DNA of 10,437 nt from CAYWNK01 sp047639615. GTDB taxonomy: Bacteria > Planctomycetota > UBA1135 > GCA-002686595. Under the pieces are notes generated by a model. That model searched no databases. It worked only from the letters and a program-made list of their open reading frames with translations, and had not been told where the DNA came from. Made by a program: the position numbers and the translations under genes. Of the stretch, positions 6,934 through 10,437 are shown one piece after another (positions within the stretch are counted from its first letter, which is position 1; every line of letters begins with the position of its first letter). The stretch spans positions 1 to 10,437 of the forward strand of contig JBLIOL010000199.1 in assembly GCA_047639615.1 (NCBI GenBank). Direction: 5' to 3'.

Positions 6934-6957
6934 GGCCTATCCGAAAACGGATCGGCC
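6934..6957 (-). other. Stem-loop just after rpsP
   Basis: GGCC and ATCCG (6934-6943) pair with CGGAT and GGCC (6948-6957) around a 4-nt loop, with one mismatch. It starts 15 nt past the rpsP stop codon. No T-run follows directly, so a 3'-end stabilising role is as likely as termination. Confidence 0.4.
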
Positions 6958-6972
6958 ACAGCCCTGAAACAA

Positions 6973-7404
6973 CTATTCGTCGGAGCCGGAAGCCTCAGCG
7001 TTCGCAGCGGCCTTCTTGGCAGCGGAACGCTCGCTCTGACGCACGGCCTTACGGTCGGCACGAACTTTTTGGACAGCCTTACGCGCGTTGGTGGTCGCGG
7101 TGGATGCCTTGCGATTGGTGCGCTTGCGACGCTTGGGGGTCGGCAAGGACCAATCGATGAAGACGCCGTGACGCTTGAAGACCGAACGAACGGTCTCGGA
7201 GGGCAGGGCGCCCTGGCTGAGCCACTGACGGGCCTTCTCGATGTCCACGGAGGACTGGTTCTCAGCCTTGGGGGCAACCGGATCGTAGAGACCCAGGCTG
7301 TCCAGCACGCGGCCGTCACGGGGTGAGCGGGAATCGGCGACGGAGATGCGGTAGCAGGGACGGTTACGACGACCCGTGCGCTTCAGGCGAATGACAACGG
7401 CCAT
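6973..7404 (-). CDS. rpsP: 30S ribosomal protein S16 with a long basic C-terminal extension
   Basis: S16 binds 16S rRNA early in small-subunit assembly. The 143-residue product begins MAVVIRLKRTGRRNRPCYRI, then has SRSPRDGRVLDSLGLYDP and QWLSQGALPSETVRSVFKRHG, all hallmarks of S16. The core ends near residue 85-88. A tail of about 55 residues rich in Lys, Arg and Ala (KRRKRTNRK onward) follows, ending in an acidic ASGSDE. Common S16 proteins have about 80-90 residues, so this is a large extension. The ATG at 7402-7404 gives the conserved N-terminus. An open frame reaches 7713 upstream, but it overlaps ffh and has no S16 similarity. No Shine-Dalgarno is evident. It follows ffh by 145 nt; that spacer is GC-rich with short dyads and no clear terminator. 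Stop codon TAG. Confidence 0.97.
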   Translation of the reverse strand: MAVVIRLKRTGRRNRPCYRISVADSRSPRDGRVLDSLGLYDPVAPKAENQSSVDIEKARQWLSQGALPSETVRSVFKRHGVFIDWSLPTPKRRKRTNRKASTATTNARKAVQKVRADRKAVRQSERSAAKKAAANAEASGSDE

Positions 7405-7549
7405 GGATGGGCTTAGATGCGGTCCGGTAGAAGCCGGTCCGAAGGGGTTTGAGTGAGTGTGATCGGGGGGTGGACCCGGCAGAGCGGACCCGTGGGGCCT
7501 CGGGCGGCCCGATCGAGCCCGGAATTCCACCGGACTGACACCTGAGTGT

Positions 7550-9136
<1,587 letters not shown>

Positions 9137-9149
9137 TTGGAGAGGAATA

Positions 9150-9198
9150 GGCAGGGGCGGGGCCGGGCGGCTTTTAGCACACCCGACCCCGCCCCGCC
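9150..9198 (-). terminator. Very GC-rich hairpin between murA and ffh
   Basis: GGGGCGGGGCCGGG (9154-9167) pairs with 9182-9195 in a 14-bp stem with one G-U wobble in the minus-strand RNA. It is extended by 3 more pairs past a one-base bulge, and a small stem lies inside the loop. It starts about 20 nt past the murA stop. No T-run follows, so it may be an atypical terminator, a pause site or a 3'-end protector. Confidence 0.5.
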
Positions 9199-9218
9199 AG
9201 TCTAGCTAGGGACTGCTG

Positions 9219-10437
<1,219 letters not shown>

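Overview
This is a GC-rich bacterial chromosomal window of housekeeping genes. Ten genes lie almost entirely on the minus strand. Only a small PilZ-domain gene runs on the plus strand, and the two genes at the edges (ssb and murA) are cut by the window. The organism cannot be named from the sequence. High GC, a histone-H1-like Lys/Ala/Pro protein, Lys/Arg-rich tails on several proteins and few clear Shine-Dalgarno sites would suit a deep-branching Planctomycetota or similar Gram-negative lineage, but this is a guess. An unusual trait is the stop codons: 7 of 10 visible stops are TAG, 2 are TAA and 1 is TGA.

In transcription order on the minus strand, starting from the right edge: murA (peptidoglycan, 5' end missing); a strong GC hairpin; ffh (SRP54 GTPase); rpsP (ribosomal protein S16 with a long basic tail); a structured spacer; a 500-residue protein joining an endonuclease-III-like domain without its catalytic residues to a charged helix and an H1-like tail; maf (nucleotide pyrophosphatase), overlapping that gene by 4 nt; rpmE (ribosomal protein L31) with a structured leader; a very good intrinsic terminator; prfA (release factor 1); a six-TM membrane protein of unknown function; and prmC (release-factor glutamine methyltransferase). 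The plus-strand PilZ gene converges on prmC, and upstream it diverges from ssb, whose 5' region carries two clear dyads.

Functionally, ffh, rpsP, rpmE, prfA and prmC form a translation and protein-export group; PrmC methylates the GGQ glutamine of the PrfA encoded just upstream. Maf and the degenerate glycosylase-fold protein are translationally coupled, which hints at a link to nucleotide or DNA quality control or nucleoid packaging. The most novel item is that fusion protein. Next are the terminator that leaves prfA no room for its own promoter, the TAG-dominated stop usage around prfA, and the membrane protein inserted between prfA and prmC.
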